DNA from: Apostichopus californicus
Taxonomy: Eukaryota; Echinodermata; Holothuroidea; Aspidochirotida; Stichopodidae
Direction: 5' to 3'
Assembly: GCA_020650975.1 (NCBI GenBank)
Contig: JAIPMN010022470.1
Coordinates: 1 to 26,062 of the forward strand
Length of the DNA: 26,062 nucleotides
Shown: positions 9,759 to 22,354 of the stretch, one piece after another
Position numbering within the stretch: position 1 is the first letter of the stretch
How the letters are laid out: each line of letters starts with the position of its first letter
Program-made: the position numbers and the translations under genes
Notes under the pieces: model-generated
Databases searched by the model: none
Told to the model about the DNA's origin: nothing
Seen by the model: the letters and a program-made list of their open reading frames with translations, nothing else

Positions 9759-12700
9759 CTGTGGGAAAGGAAGTCAGTCATGTTTAAATTAGGAACAGTT
9801 GAAAGTGATTGAATGTTGTTGATTGGCTTCTTACCAACCACACATATATTAAAGCAACAGATACCATAGAAAGCATAGAGAGAAAGGTGAATACTGAAAT
9901 TAAAGGTAGTCAGTATAAGCCCCAAATGATAGCACGCTATAATTGATAGAAGTTTTCAAAAAGTACTTTTCTGGAGGTATTTACTCTCCAAATTGTTCTC
10001 AGACATATTTAAGGAACACACAAGATGACTGAATGTCCCAGTGGGGAAAATTTTATTTGAAGGTTGTAATAAAAACAGTTTAAAGAATATTGACCACAGG
10101 TGACCGTATTTGAATATCTAGCATATTTGGGGCCCATACATAGCAACAGATAATATAGAAAGCAGAGAGAGTGAGAGGGGTGAATACTGAAAAGTTTTGC
10201 ATATATTTACATAGAATTTACATAGAAGAAATAATCGTGTCCTATAGAGTGAGTCTGGTTTCATTCATTCTTGGAAAATCAGAATAATAAAACAAAAGTA
10301 AGTCAAAGATTAAGTATTATCATTATTATTATATTTTTTTCTGACTGACCCTCCTTTAAAGCCACAAAATCTATTCATGAATTAAAACTTTTGTAACATT
10401 TTTCTTGTGAATTTTTTTGATGAAATAACAGCTTAAATGGCTTGATAGACATAAGGAATCCAAGAATTTGATTAAAAAAGCTCAATTAAGTTAGCTTCTT
10501 CTGGTTCCCCCTGCCCCCTCCCGTTATTCTGTCTTGTGAAAGTCACTAAAACTTTTCCTAAAACAAACTTTTCTAACCGAAATTTATTTCGACATGCTAT
10601 ACCAATTGTAGAAGGATAGTTAGATTTATTTACCGGGTTGGATCATACTGAGGGCAGTCTTCGATCCAGCTTGTGCAATCTGGAATCAACGGCTCTAGCA
10701 ATGCAGGGTATTGCAATGCTGCCACCTCTAACACTTTAAACACTGCACCATGATGATATGAAAGGTACCGTGTTAAAAACTCGCGAAAGCAGTCCAGCAG
10801 CTCTTTACTAAATAGATAGAAAGGAAATAGATCGAAAGGAAATGTCACATAAAGCTAAGAGCCTGGCAAGATGATTTCAAGTCGACTGACTATATAATTT
10901 AAAGATGGGGGTTATTTTTATTTTTATTTATTTTCATTATTATCATCTTTAATGAGGGTAGTCCTGCTCAGTGCAGAAGCACTGCTTTCCAGAGGAGCCC
11001 TCAATACAAAATACATATACGATATTATGCAGTAGAAAAACGGTAAACATCCAAAAGCACAAAAAGGACGGCAAAAAGATAGACAAACAAATATCAGACA
11101 TCTAAACAAATTATATAAGTTTTCATATTGCGTTTAAAAATATTAACATTTGGCAAGCATTTCAAATTTGGGGGAAGACTGTTTCAAGACCTGCCTCCAG
11201 AAAATTTAAAGGACCTTTTACCATTCCCAGATCTGACAGGAGCAAGTAAAACATTATTAGAGCAGCTAGATCTATTTCTGTACGAATCTCTCAGTGAACT
11301 ATGTTGTACATTTTTTCAATTTTGATTTTTACAAAAAATGAAGCAGGGCATGAAGTGAACAAGTGGTGCACTTCCCTTGGGATGAATACACCTTATCAAT
11401 TAAAAGTAAATTAGTGTAAAAAAAGAAGAAAAGTTTCTCAGGTAAAGTAGTAACTGAAAACTTGCAATCACAAGTGAGAGCATATTTGAAATTTGAAAGA
11501 TGTATAAGTTATTTTGAACCAGACTTGTATCTCTATCTATGTGTAATATTATCCATTTCTAGAACGCCAAAATGCCAAGTTTCAAGTCAAACTAATTGTT
11601 TATAATAAATCCCTCCACATGGCAGCAGCTAGACAGTGCCCAGCTGACAGTTTTATCTCACAGTTACCCATTTATACACCTGGGTGAAGAGAGGCAATGG
11701 AGATTAATTGCCTTGCCAAAGGACACATGTAATGAGCTGGCCTTGTCCCTGAACCTGCAAGCCTTATATCACAAGTCCACTGCCTTAAGTTCCACTTGAC
11801 CACAATGCTCTCATAACGATGTTAGATTAGATTAAGGGATCAGCAAACAGTGTAGATGACAGAGATACAGTACTCTGAGGGACCCAGTTAATTTATTTTC
11901 TATCATATTTTGGGCTGGCAGCAATTATTTGATGACCTTTGCTTCAATCAAAACTAACCTTCAAGGACATTTCAGGTTGTCAGAAAAATTGCAAAAACGT
12001 TGCAGGTTTTGAAATGAATTACACATTTGATATGTCTGTGCTATTATTTTCTTTGCTCAATATTGATTAATTAATTTCTTTGAATACCTACTTTTTGAAT
12101 TCTGTTGGCTGGCACTTCTTAGCACCTTGCATGAGAAGGGTAAGGAGAGGGCTAATCCTCCCTTTGTAGTTTGGATCTGAGAGGAGCAGATATTGCAGCA
12201 CCGGGCGTAAAAGGACAACAGCATCTCTGTAAACAGAATGACCAAATATATTAAGAAAATAATTCAGATAAATGTACATGAACGGGGAGATGAAGACAAT
12301 GGGGTTGGGGAGGGGTTGGGGGTAACATGAGCACCTACAACAAATTCTTGAAACAATGGAATATTTTATAAACTTGAGGAAAAGGAAAACATCTAGAACC
12401 TACCATAATCTGTTTTACTAAAAGGGTCAGTAAACGTTTGCAAAGTTTTGAGGGAGGGGGAGGTTACAAATTGATATTTGAGTAGGGCAGTTGTAAATTG
12501 TTGAGGGAGGGGGGGGGTTGGGATAGTGGAGGGGGTTGATGCATATTTCTGTTGTGGAAAGAGATGTACAATAGTTGCTTGCTGTCATGGCCAAATTTTG
12601 CCATATATATATATATATATTTAATAAAAATGCTATTGTTCCGTTACAAACATCTACGGTAACCTGTTCACTCAACAATTCCCCCCCCCCCCCCTCCTCT

Positions 12701-15700
12701 CCCATCGCAACCTCTTGTCAGGAATGACATCCTCAGCAAACACTCTCTAATACTTCTTGCTCTAAATAGCTGTAATTTGACCTAACATAATCTTCCTGAG
12801 TAAAAGGTAGGTGATGGATCCCTCCCAGTGTACTGCAGACATATCACAGCGTTCGTTAATGATAAAGATTACATTCTCCGTACCTGCAAATTTGTTTCTC
12901 TGACAGTGTCTTCTGTAGCAGATCGTTAAAAAATTTCACAACCATCATCAGGTTAGAACTTTTAATGTCTTGAACTGGAAGCGGCATGTACCCATCTACC
13001 AGGAATTTGATGACATAATACCTCAATTTGCTGGGAAAGAACACGAGAAAAAAGTACTCAATAAAGAATATATATGTCCATCAATGTCCATCTGTTCAAA
13101 ATTTGACTACATTGATCTCTAGCAGAGACCACTGAAATGGAATAATTAGTTCCATGCTGCTGTGTTGATATTCAGATTGTCTTGACTCATCTTGAAAACC
13201 AGTGGCGTAGGAAGGTACTTTTGAGTGGGGGGGCTGAAGACTGATGGCCGGCCTGGGGGAGGGGTCTAAGGGGAGGAAATTTTTTTGCATTTCCAGGTGG
13301 CCTCAGATGCAATTTGGTGCAATATAGCACACTTCAACACCCACTACATTTTGTAAATAATTTTGCATTTTCACCTGGCCTTAGATGCAATTTGGTGCTC
13401 CAAATGAGATTTTTTTCTCATTTGGAAATGAAAAAGGGGTTTTCTGACTTGCGGAGCGGGGGGCGGAATGATACTTCCGCCCCCCCATATTTTTCACTGG
13501 GGGGATGGCGCCCCCCAGCACCCCCGGTTCCTACGCCCTTGTTGAAAACCCTTTTTGAACTCTAAATTGTGCCAAAAGTATTATACTGAAAATGAGAATA
13601 CATTCATAATTCATCCCATATTACCCTGGTTCCCTAATTCCCCCCAGGCAACTGGGAATTTAGCCCCCCCCCCTGAGACCCCCTCAACCTTGTCAGGCCT
13701 GAACCCATACAAAATAGTCCTGACTTTCAACTTACAATTATAGAAGTCATTTGCTACAAAGTGAACGGTTTTTTTTCTTTCAGGAATTAGCGTAATGAAA
13801 TGTATTGTGTGCTTACATCAAGTTCTCAGTGGGTTCCTTAGCACACGATCTGTACAGGACTTTCTGCAGGAACAAAAAGATAAGAAAGAGAAAGGAACAG
13901 ATCTTTAAAATAAGTGACACACAATACCAACTATTATCAGATTCACAATACTAGAAACAATGAAGACATTTTGTGGATTTTGATAGATAATATTTAGTGG
14001 AGAATGTAAACTTTGCAACATCTTTTATCACTTTCTTTGATGAAAATTAATTAATAAATTAATTAATTCCATTAATAGATGGATGAATTTGTGTGCTTTT
14101 TATACTATTTTTGGATCTATTATTTCACTCAAGAAAATCTTTGCCTCTGAAGGCAAAGGATCAACTTGATCCTGTAATTAATGAATGATATTATGTTGCT
14201 ATGGTTACCTCTAAGGGATGGCTTAGCATTACACGATTCGATTCCATCCTGGCAAAAGGTGTCGTCATCTGTGAAAGATAAAAAAAAGATGAAAAATAAA
14301 TTTAAAAATAACATCATTCATTATTGTTAGTCATTGTGGTGAAAGTCATTACATAGTTTTTAAATTAAATTATGCATTCCATCACAACAGCCTTTTAACA
14401 AATACCACTAATGAGAGTTTACATTATACCTGTTTATTGATGTTTACAGATGCAATATTGCATTTGAGGTTCCTTTATTTGAGGTTACTTGTTGGATTAT
14501 TAAACAAGACAATAAAGAAAATACGCTAGTATGTTCTAAATGTTGAGAATATTTGTTAAAAAGTTCTACTCCCTATTGTGGAATTGTGCTTTTACATTTT
14601 TTTTTCACGTTTTTTTCAGCACAAAATTATTATTTATTTTTTCATTGTAAAGTTAAAATGCGTCAGATAGATTCCCCTAACTCCATTACCCATCCCCTCC
14701 CGCATTGACTAAAACTTAAATAAAATTTTAAAAAATAATTTAAAAAAACTGTGAGAGTGACCATCACTGGATCATGTGGTATTACAGAACTCGAGACAAA
14801 ACGCACGAACAAATATAAAATTACCTCCTGAAATCTGGGGAAGTATTTGACCACGACATCTTGAAGTTTCTTCTTCATCACAGGATCTTTTTCGAGATTA
14901 AAAGAAGCCAATCCTTCCATGAACTGTGTGGATGATATAAAAAATCTCCTGACTATGCAAACAAGGAATCTATATCTAAAGTGAAATCAAATATCTAGGT
15001 CTTATTGTAACAAAATGAAAGAAATTTGAACCAAAAGTGTGAAGATTTATTAACAGAGTGTGAGGAAGTGCATTAATTGTTGCTGCATCCTCCATCAAAC
15101 CCAATCTCAAGTGTCAATCAGATTGCCTTGAGTATATATCCCTTTCATTATTTCATGATTCAGCATGATATTAATGAATATTCATTATTCTAAATAACAA
15201 AACAGCACTTCAACATTCCCATGATGCAATGCTTCCATTATATATACATATTCTAGCATTGTTTCTTAATTAATATTTTTATTGTATTTACAGGGTGTGT
15301 GTGAGTTGACCTTTGTAATTTCAAATCTGATTCATTTTCCACATAGGTACCTTTCAAACTCAATTTTATCCCACAAAGAGGGAAGGGATACCCCTTAATT
15401 TTAGATCTGTCTCTCATGATGTGACAACTTTTTCTCCTGGTTGAGATAAATTATTGCAAACCCATCTTCAGCAAGAGAGAACCAGTAGAGAAATGTATAT
15501 CATCAGCAAATGTTTCGAAGTAAAGTTTATATGGTCGAAGGGAGCCCCAGTTCTGGGGAGAGGTGATACCCACTTCCCTGGACCAGTGGCGTAGCAAGCA
15601 TTCTATTGTTAGGGGGGCAAGATTTTTCTTAAGGGGGGCAACCCTGTGATGGTTCATGGTAGGAATTACCAAGAAATATATGTATTAATGGGCACATAAT

Positions 15701-18700
15701 ATGTAATAATTATAATGTAATATCTCGGTCTGATTACCAAGTTCTGACCTTATATGAAGTATGAATATGAGCCCTGAGGTATGAATACTTGTGATTAGAA
15801 CTCGAAAATATGTAAAAAAGAAGTATTTTGAATACATCACTGGATTTCATTTNNNNNNNNNNTTACCAACTTCTGACCTTATGAACATGAGCCCTGAGGT
15901 ATGTATACTTGTGATTAGAACTCGAAAAAATGTAAAAAAGAAGTATTTTGAATACATCACTGGATTTCATTTGGGGGGGGGGGGGCAAGACTGTAGCACA
16001 AAGCAAATTTGGGGGGGGGCATTGCCCCCCTGGCCTCCCTCTGGCTATGCCACTGCCACTGCCCTGGACTGCACCACAGGAAGACACATTGTAGACACAA
16101 AGTCACAATGTAGCATCTCACCCCTGGAAGATTCTCTCTTAAGGCCTGGAGCTGTAATACTGGGATTGGTTTCTGAGGATTGTACAACGATGGAAATAAT
16201 ACCAACTCTGTTAACAGTCCTGGAACCTGCAAAAGTGAAAAGAAATCAAAACCAAAGAAAACTCAAACTTTAGAAAACATCAACTTTTTGTCTTCAGTTC
16301 TTTTCCCCACATATATTTCTTTTTGTTTAGGACACATATACTCCCAATCTACTACATCAAACCAATTGATTCTATCATGTTTAAAATGGAGTTTACCAAA
16401 GCTTTTAGCCCTGCAAAAGGAGTTCCAAAGAAATTAATGGTGGTAAAATTTGAAACTTAATACTTTTTATGTTTATGTACCTGTGGACAGATGTAGTTAG
16501 CACAGTACTTAAAAGTCTGGCTAATAACTTCATAAATCCATAGACAAGATGCCTTTGAGCTCTGATCTTTCATAAGTCTCTTCACAGCCATTGTAAGATC
16601 ACCAAACAGGAGGCTTAAAGTTTGCTTTCTCTGAGTTGAAATTTCTGTGCTCTGTTGGAAGGAAAGAGATAATGTCGCCAATCAATGTTGTCTTTGTATG
16701 ATACATCTACAGAAAACCCTAAAAACACAAGCAATAAAAATCCTTAATATTTCTATCTTCAATTTGCAGTGTCTATAAATTAAAGAAATAGATGCATCTA
16801 TTAGATAAAAATTAAAAAATTAAAAATTTCAAACATTTCCACACCCAGACCTCGAGGGCTTATTTTAACTTGCAAAGTCACATAATTTTAAATATAAAAT
16901 ATATAATTTTAATACTCTATCAACACTACACATGTAAACAATTGTTCAAGAATAATGAATGTACACTATATACTAAGTACATTCTAAAACCATCCACACC
17001 CTCGCTAGGAAATATCCATAGGAAGTGTTCTTGATTGTGAAGGATATATGCGTGTGAAGTATGTCCTGTTGCTCATGGAAATGCACTTTCTATTGGACAT
17101 ATCATTAAAATTAAAGGCATTGTAGACTCGCCCCAAACCGCGTGCGGCCATCTGAAAAAGTTAACTTTCTGTTGCTTGCAAGTGAAGTTTTGTTCGTGTT
17201 GCTACAAAATGCAGACAGTAATGAAACATGATACCTTGTTATCTTTAGCTGGACCTGAGATGTCCATCGCTCTATTGTTTGTACACTGTGCTGTGGGTAT
17301 TGACCGCAGCTGTATGTACTGACTGTACACTAGTGTCTAATTACCGATGGTAGCAAGCTGTGTGTGTATTTTCTGGGATCGATGGTCGTGTTTAACACTT
17401 CTGTTACACCTCATTCGAAACTAGGTCAAATTACCGACATAAGACGTTTCTTTTTGCGCGAGTCTTCACACCCTTTAAGGCCTAACCGTGATAGTAAAGG
17501 TTGAGTCTGATATAACAGTGTTTACCTCTGAGGATGAAACATACAGAGAGCAAGCCTTGATAAAGTCAAGTACAGATGGTGGATGACTGACATCTCTCCT
17601 CGGCCAATCCTGCAATATAGCAAAACAGGGAAAACAGTATAGCAAAACAGAGTCATTCATGAATTGGGTCTTTCTCAAGTTGTAAATCCTTCATAGAGTT
17701 TTGTGAAGATATCTTCCAGAAAAAAATACCTTGCACACCAAAATTGTTAAAAAGTATTTTAAAATTATTCCAGAGTGACTGAAAACTGACAGGGCCCAGA
17801 GTCTCGTCTGGGGATGGATGCCCTCCCCATACCCCCCTAAATTTTTTATAGGACATTGGTTTCCAAGCAAGTGGGTTGCCACGGTACAGGTTGCACTTTC
17901 TACACCACTGCATATTTGCCTGACTCCTGCTCTTAATAGTGACCCACCTGAGTAGTGTATCTCAAAATCTCTGACATTTGTGGATGCTTGAAGACTAAGT
18001 CAGTCAGATCTCTAAGCTGATTGGATGAGCCTGGCTGTGACATACTGCAACGAAACCAAGTTTGGACCACGCTCAGCTGCCACCTGGTCCCGATGTGTGT
18101 GTTGAGGTAAGTTGTGACGGCAGGGTCGGGCAGAAGACGGCAAAGATAACCAGCTGATATACTGCAAGATCAAAACAGCACAGAGTGTAGACACTATATT
18201 AAAAGCTTGCATTAAAGATCAACAATGCTGACCAAATTTGTTTTTAAAGTGCTAATTAACTTTTACAAAGGACTTTTCTCAAGGCTGCATTCCAAATTGG
18301 AGGAAGATGAAATACTTTGGAAATAATCTGACAGCAAACAACATTGAAGGAGACCATAAAATGGTGCTTACAGTTTTAACCTATGTGACCATTTTGGCTT
18401 TATCTAGCACATTTTCAGGTTATACTGTTTGTAATAATGTTCTCTTTAAGCTCAAGCAAAGCAATGAAGAGAACGAACGATAGGAAGGACGTGCAGATCA
18501 TGGATCTTAAAAATTTCAGTTTTCTTGGTGCCTCCTGATACAGCGATTTAAACTTTATGTGATGTTTGTAATAACCTTACTCCGATAAATAAAAGCAGGT
18601 GGTCTAGATGCCTTCTGTCACGATTAATTTTCTGCCCTTAAATGGGAAAACTTTACTTACATATGGAAAAGTGAGAGTAACAGGTAAAAGTAAGGCAATA

Positions 18701-21700
18701 AAAGTTTGATTGATTTAATGCCTTGGAGATGAAAGGAACAACGCATTGAATTTGCATAGACCAATGCACTATTTTATGTGGAAACACTGTCGAACATTAA
18801 CTGCTCCTTACCTGTGGTGTACTCCTCGATTTCCGAGACCGTAGTACTCAAACAGAGTGGACGCTTTGGGATGATGGACGTTACTCTCCACGACCTTTGA
18901 ATCCCTAAGAATGAGACAGAATGAGGTATTACAATATAGTGTGACGTTATAGAAACTTATGTCAGCCCAAGCTACTACATTACATGAATGATTGGAGACA
19001 ACGTTATTTATGTTTATGTTATTTATATTTATTTCCCTTAAAAAAAAGTTGGTTGCAAACATGTGCAATTGGATAGAAAGATTTTTTTTTGGGGGGGGGG
19101 GTGTTGTTGCATGTATGACCAACAGAAGTTTTTGTTGTTCATATCTGTTTCCATGGATACTCACATATCAATGGCTAACTGGGTGAAGGATACCGATAAG
19201 TCAACAATCATAGGTGGCGCTGTCTGCCGAAGGGCGCAAGCCTCGATGAAAGGATAGATGTTACCCCAGAGAGACTTAGCCATTGCTGGAAGAATCAGAA
19301 AACAAAAAAAAATAAAATACAAGAAATATGAGATGATAAGATAATACATGGGCTTGACATAATTGTGAAAAAGGGGTACAGCATATATGCCGTCAGTGAG
19401 CTAGCCATTTTGGGGCACATATGGAATATCGATAAAATTAGTTTTCTTAATTTTCAAAGTGCATTGATTTAACAGCTTCCTGCATATTTCTTACAATTCA
19501 TTCACATTTTCCGTCATCAATTGTCCAAGTTGGTAGTCTTTCCATTTGTCTCTCTTCTTGGTGTCCTTATAGTTTATTTCGTTTCAGGTTATCCTGCTAG
19601 GATAGAAACATCAGGCCCTCTAGCTTTTCTATATCCATTTACAGAACACAGAATGTTGATGAAATACAAAAAGTCACCAAGGATTAAAATGAATACTTGC
19701 ATGGCAAAATAAAAATCTGAATTTCAGAAGCCTGAGCTGTTCTCATTATAAATATTGGTTTGCATTTCTGATATCTTATAGGTTTCTAATCTATAGAGAC
19801 ACATCTGTAGGTGCCATCAGATGTGTTGAGCCCCTATTATGTATTTTAAGTCCTGGAGAGTCACATTTGTATATGATTGTTACTATGGTGGTAGTTGCCT
19901 AAAAATTAACAAACAGCATAATGGCAAAATTGCCATAGTGCCTTCTAGTTTGTTGGCAAGCACATCACTTCCTTTCCATACTCTCCCAGCACCCTGTAAC
20001 CTCCCCCCCAACCCCCTCACACACACACTGAGCAAATGACAAATACTGCCACAACATATTTTCAAATTTGTTGTACTTTCTACGACCATTCTGGACACAC
20101 TGATCTCGTCAAGCACTAGAAAAATTGTACATTTCGTAGGAAAAAAGTTTCTCACCGGAATGCTTCTTCTGAAGTAAATCCGTGTCTGGGATCTGATCAG
20201 ATCCATCTGTGAGTTTCTTGTTTGAAATATTCCTGGAAAAGAAATAACGGGTTTGCCAAAGTGATTCTAAAATAAGTCAAGGTTTTCAATTTATATGACC
20301 AACTATTGACACTGTTTTCATAATCACCTATTAATATTCACAATGATAATATGAAGAGGAAGAATTAAGGGGAAACTAAAAGGTGACATCTCCTAGTGGC
20401 ATGTACTATGACATCACTCACTGACAAAATGGCCGCCCCCTGAAAGGACTTATAACCATAATAACGTACAAACAGAGGGAGACATTTCTTAGTGTTTTGG
20501 AGGTTTACTAAGATCAACATGATGGTTCCGGATTGCTCCTCCTTTATTTATGGAATATTTATGATTGATATTTTTACATTGAAGAGATGAAAAGTGCATG
20601 TCACACCAGGTGCATCAAGGAAGTAGAATTTATTATTATTAATTTTACCTGAAATGTTGAATAACCGTCCGAACGAATGTCAGCATACGAGGTAATTCCG
20701 CTTCGGTGCAGGCAGGAAGGACAAATGAGAAGCCTTGACCTAATCGGAAGTGACATTCAAAATTAAATGTGATATCATAGCAGTTATTTATTCACTGGTA
20801 TATAAACATACTTTTTTTGTGTGTCAATTTTTCCAGGTTAAAGTAACACAATTTAGTCACCTAATTGTCAGCTACAAGCAGGCAGATCGAAGCTATTTCC
20901 CTTGATTTGAAATAATTGTTAATTCTTTAACAGCTACTCTTTTGTAGAATCCTACAACAGTGCACTTTCATAGTGTAAGTGAGTGTACATAGTTTCTTAT
21001 TGCCCTATTAGAAAGTGCCTTATCTATATTCAGTAGGCAAGGTCATAACATCTGTTGCGTCATCATACGGCTGCTTGATATAAAGAGAATGATAGGCTAT
21101 CTTTATCTGCCTAGGTTCAGTGGCATGACCACCTATTATTGCCTTAACTATAGTTATTTTATTCCATATATGCCAGGGCGTGGCAGCCTGTACATGTAAT
21201 AGTGTTACTGTATATTACGAGGATTAAAACATACCAAAGAGGTACGTTCAACTTTTATGGTTAAATGGAGTATTAAATGTAAAGTGTAATTGTATAAATT
21301 GTTTCGGTGTTGTAACAAGTGATGATTGAACTCTCTCAATTTGAAAAGAAAAGTGGCTTGAAAGAGATGTGGAAACTTCTTCCCCAAAGAGATAAATACA
21401 GGGCCTAGCCTACAGTTAATGACTGGACTCCAGATAGGATAAACATGGATAATGATTCCAATAGAACATAAAATGTTTTTGACTCCTGAAAACTCTGACA
21501 AATTTCAATAAACTTTCGTTTCAAACTGATGATGACAAAACTTCAAAATATTTTGGAAAGTTTCATATTTTTTTTGCATGTGATTAATAATAAAATGAAA
21601 AGAACATTTTGAGTAACACAAGTTACAAATTAAAAATGAATCATGAATTACTGGCTACTGAATGTTGATTAAAATGTAAAGTAATGAAAGTGAATATTAA

Positions 21701-22285
21701 AAGGTTGGATCAGTCAGTAAGTGGCCAACTTTTGGCAAGTTTTCTGAATTACTTCTCTTGGCAGTCAAAATTATTTCCAAACATTGACGAGTGAATTATT
21801 AGAAAATTAAATGTCTTATTAAGGAAGAATGCTAAGAGATTAGGAAAATAGAACTTGTGACAATTATTTGCCTTTCTAGCATACATATGGGGTTAATAGT
21901 GTTGACAATTTTTTGATGTAGCTCACCGATTAGTTTGTCTTCGGATAGATTCAGCCATCTGCTGCCCTCTATAACGTCTTGAACATCCATCACGTAGTTA
22001 CAGATTTTCGACCAGAGGGTTGATCTGTCCTTTGCGTCAAGGTTTGTTTGTTTGAAAAGGCTTATGAAAAAACAAAATAATGAAGAAAATAAGCAAGTTC
22101 ACCCATTTTACATGTACACTCAAGTTATTGTTTATTTTATAAGCAAATTTAGGTCAATCCCTAGAACAAAGTGAATATACTGAACACAACATCAACAACA
22201 CATCATACAACATCAACAACACATCATACAACATCAACAACACAACATACAACATCAACAACACAACATAAGAAAGACAACAACC

Positions 22286-22354
<69 letters not shown>

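Noticed and set aside
15791-16273. 160-codon plus-strand frame crossing the N gap
   Set aside because: It runs through a transposon, a probable assembly artefact and the antisense of MMS22L exon O.
17635-17915. Possible further hAT-like element ending ctacaccactg
   Set aside because: Only one plausible end was found. No matching inverted partner or 8-bp duplication could be identified.
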